A stretch of DNA of 64,000 bases from Pythium myriotylum (lineage: Eukaryota; Oomycota; Peronosporomycetes; Pythiales; Pythiaceae). Of this stretch, positions 62,797 to 64,000 are shown one piece after another. The position numbers and the translations under genes are program-made. Where the stretch lies: positions 744,001 to 808,000 of the forward strand of contig JALJCQ010000014.1 of the NCBI GenBank assembly GCA_023091665.1, read 5' to 3'. The notes beneath the pieces are model-generated. The model was not told the origin of the DNA, ran no database searches, and saw nothing but the letters and a program-made list of their open reading frames with translations. How positions within the stretch are numbered: the stretch's first letter is position 1; each line of letters starts with the position of its first letter.

Positions 62797-63790
62797 TCAG
62801 CAAACTATCGAATGTCCGACAAACGCAGAGGTCACACGCGCACCTAGAATCCGCGTGGCGCGGTGATGAGCGAACGCAGCGGCGAAGATGTTGTTGATCG
62901 CGTGGAGCAGGACGCACTCTAGCAGCGAGCCCTTGCGAAAATACCGCAGCGACAGGACCACTCCGACGATAGCCGCCCACAGCACTTGCAGTAGTAAATC
63001 TGAACTTTTCGTCGACGCGTCTATTCCAAGTCGTCTCGCATTGGCGAAGTGGACCAGGGCAAAACTGACTCCAGAGATGATCGCGCTGGGAGAGGGATGG
63101 CGCTTGAGTCGATGCAGCGCAAGGTGGAAGACGAGACCGCGAAAGAACAGCTCTTCCTCAACTGGCGCGAGCAGAAGAGAGCGCAGCGTCGTTGCGGTGT
63201 CGAGAGAGAAGACGCTGTGAGCGGAGACGTCAATGTCAATGCGTGAGAAGACAAGGATCGCCAAGTGGAGTGTGACGCTGAGCGTCACGGCCGAGAGTGG
63301 TGTCGTGAACACGCCGAGACTGGCAGCGAACACGGAGGTGAGTTTTACAGCATCACAATGCAGCTTCACGCACTTCATACCGTCTGAGAAAGAGCTGTCG
63401 GTCGTTCTGCTGGAAGATCTTGGCGGCAAAGAGAAGGATCATACCGCTGATGACGACGGTGTAGATGCACTCGGCGAGCGCCGCGGCGAGTAGCGCGCTG
63501 CAGATCGTTCTAGCGATTGTGGCACACCACACGCCGAGCAGAGCGACCGCAAACGCCATCACAGTCTCCACTGCAAGCAGCACGAGACGCACGGCAGTAG
63601 GAAGCTCGGCGGGGTCGATCGGACCGCCGTTCTCTGTCTGTGAAGAGCCCTCAGACGCGCGAGACGGCTCGTTCGGTAGCTCGTCATCACGCAAAGTCGG
63701 GTCGACGCTCGTCTGCGCCGGGAAGAGCCCTAGGACGCCGCTCTGAGGCGCGCCGAGCCACTTCCATCCATGGAGCTCGGTCTGCTTCAT
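62797..63790 (-). CDS. CPBP-family (CAAX prenyl protease/Rce1-like) intramembrane metalloprotease, two exons
   Basis: ATG 63790; exon 1 to 63381, a 61-bp GT-AG intron (63380-63320), and exon 2 to 62797, for about 310 residues. Several membrane spans are visible. The diagnostic motifs are in order: 'EEELFFRG' (E-E-x3-R), 'FALVHFAN' (F-x3-H) and 'LLHAINNIFAAA' (H-x3-N). In this family these residues bind the metal and perform proteolysis within the membrane. Members trim prenylated CAAX proteins or have other roles (bacteriocin self-immunity in bacteria, SPEAR/BCM-type in plastids). The substrate here is unknown. The N-terminal ~60 residues are hydrophilic. The gene is convergent with the fusion gene at 74 bp and divergent from the next gene at ~145 bp. 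Confidence 0.8.
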
Positions 63791-63936
63791 GGCGACTTCC
63801 TGATTCAGAGACTGATTCCATATCTAACTCATCCGTACGTCCATATGTAACGAGATCACATGGGCAGAATGTAACCGTTTCGACAGAAGTGTAACCCGGA
63901 GCTGCTGCATCAGAGAATCAGATCGTTTGTGGAACA

Positions 63937-64000
63937 ATGGCTGGCGAGGGCGAAAATGGCGACAAGTTGACGCGCGCCGAGCGCAAGCGCCGCTTCCAGG
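63937..64000 (+). CDS. Start of a gene cut by the window edge
   Basis: ATG 63937 in the context 'ggaacaatgg' opens a frame reading 'MAGEGENGDKLTRAERKRRF', which stays open to the last base. The basic helix-like start gives no family. It is called a gene because of the start context, the codon bias and the divergent arrangement with the protease gene. Confidence 0.5.
   Translation, partial: MAGEGENGDKLTRAERKRRFQ

Overview
The window looks like nuclear DNA of a plant-pathogenic or saprotrophic oomycete, probably of the Peronosporales/Pythiales type. The evidence is a secreted AA17-type lytic polysaccharide monooxygenase, bZIP factors with the divergent basic region known from Phytophthora, MULE/FLYWCH and Ty3 chromodomain transposons, GC-rich coding sequence, and mostly intron-poor genes whose introns are about 55-90 nt. 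No rRNA, tRNA or CRISPR array was recognised.

Left part (1-24.5 kb) is accessory and repeat-rich. An AT-rich island (1-1450) carries the N-terminal part of a viral/Polinton-type family B DNA polymerase running off the left edge and broken by a frameshift. It is followed by a MULE remnant, a complete Ty3 chromodomain retrotransposon (6511-14591) whose right LTR is chimeric, and a decayed RT/RNase H remnant. Then come the AA17 LPMO gene, a cluster of related ankyrin genes in several stages of decay, and a large inverted duplication (3285-4735 against 22800-24545) carrying an ankyrin gene in each arm. One ankyrin gene is split by a poly(A)-tailed insert with a perfect 13-bp target duplication.

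Middle (26-35 kb) is a cluster of five paralogous bZIP-type regulators, one on the + strand and four on the - strand. They share a basic region, a leucine-zipper-like helix, a C-terminal globular domain and, in several, a terminal KL-x-(M/L)-NFLL-like motif. ACGT-core palindromes lie upstream of two of them. Residue variation at the key DNA-contact Asn (Asn or Ser) suggests divergent DNA specificity.

Right part (35.9-64 kb) is conserved, compact genic DNA. It holds a large ankyrin-ROCO GTPase gene with 26 predicted exons, in which 23 consecutive exons each encode exactly one ankyrin repeat and the repeats alternate strictly between two types. It also holds a FANCJ/BRIP1-type helicase, an IQ-motif protein, an acidic unknown, a secreted protein built of 34-residue repeats ending in dibasic sites, two damaged paralogues of a multi-membrane-span LRR protein, a giant receiver / alpha-beta-hydrolase / IQ / SAM / ankyrin fusion whose two enzyme-like domains lack key residues, a CPBP-family intramembrane protease, and the first codons of one more gene.

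The observations I rank highest are the exon-per-repeat, two-type ankyrin array of the ROCO gene, the degenerate multi-domain fusion protein, the bZIP cluster with its palindromic upstream sites, and the secreted dibasic-repeat protein. Introns, starts and joins are inferred by eye from reading frames and GT-AG sites, not from transcripts.
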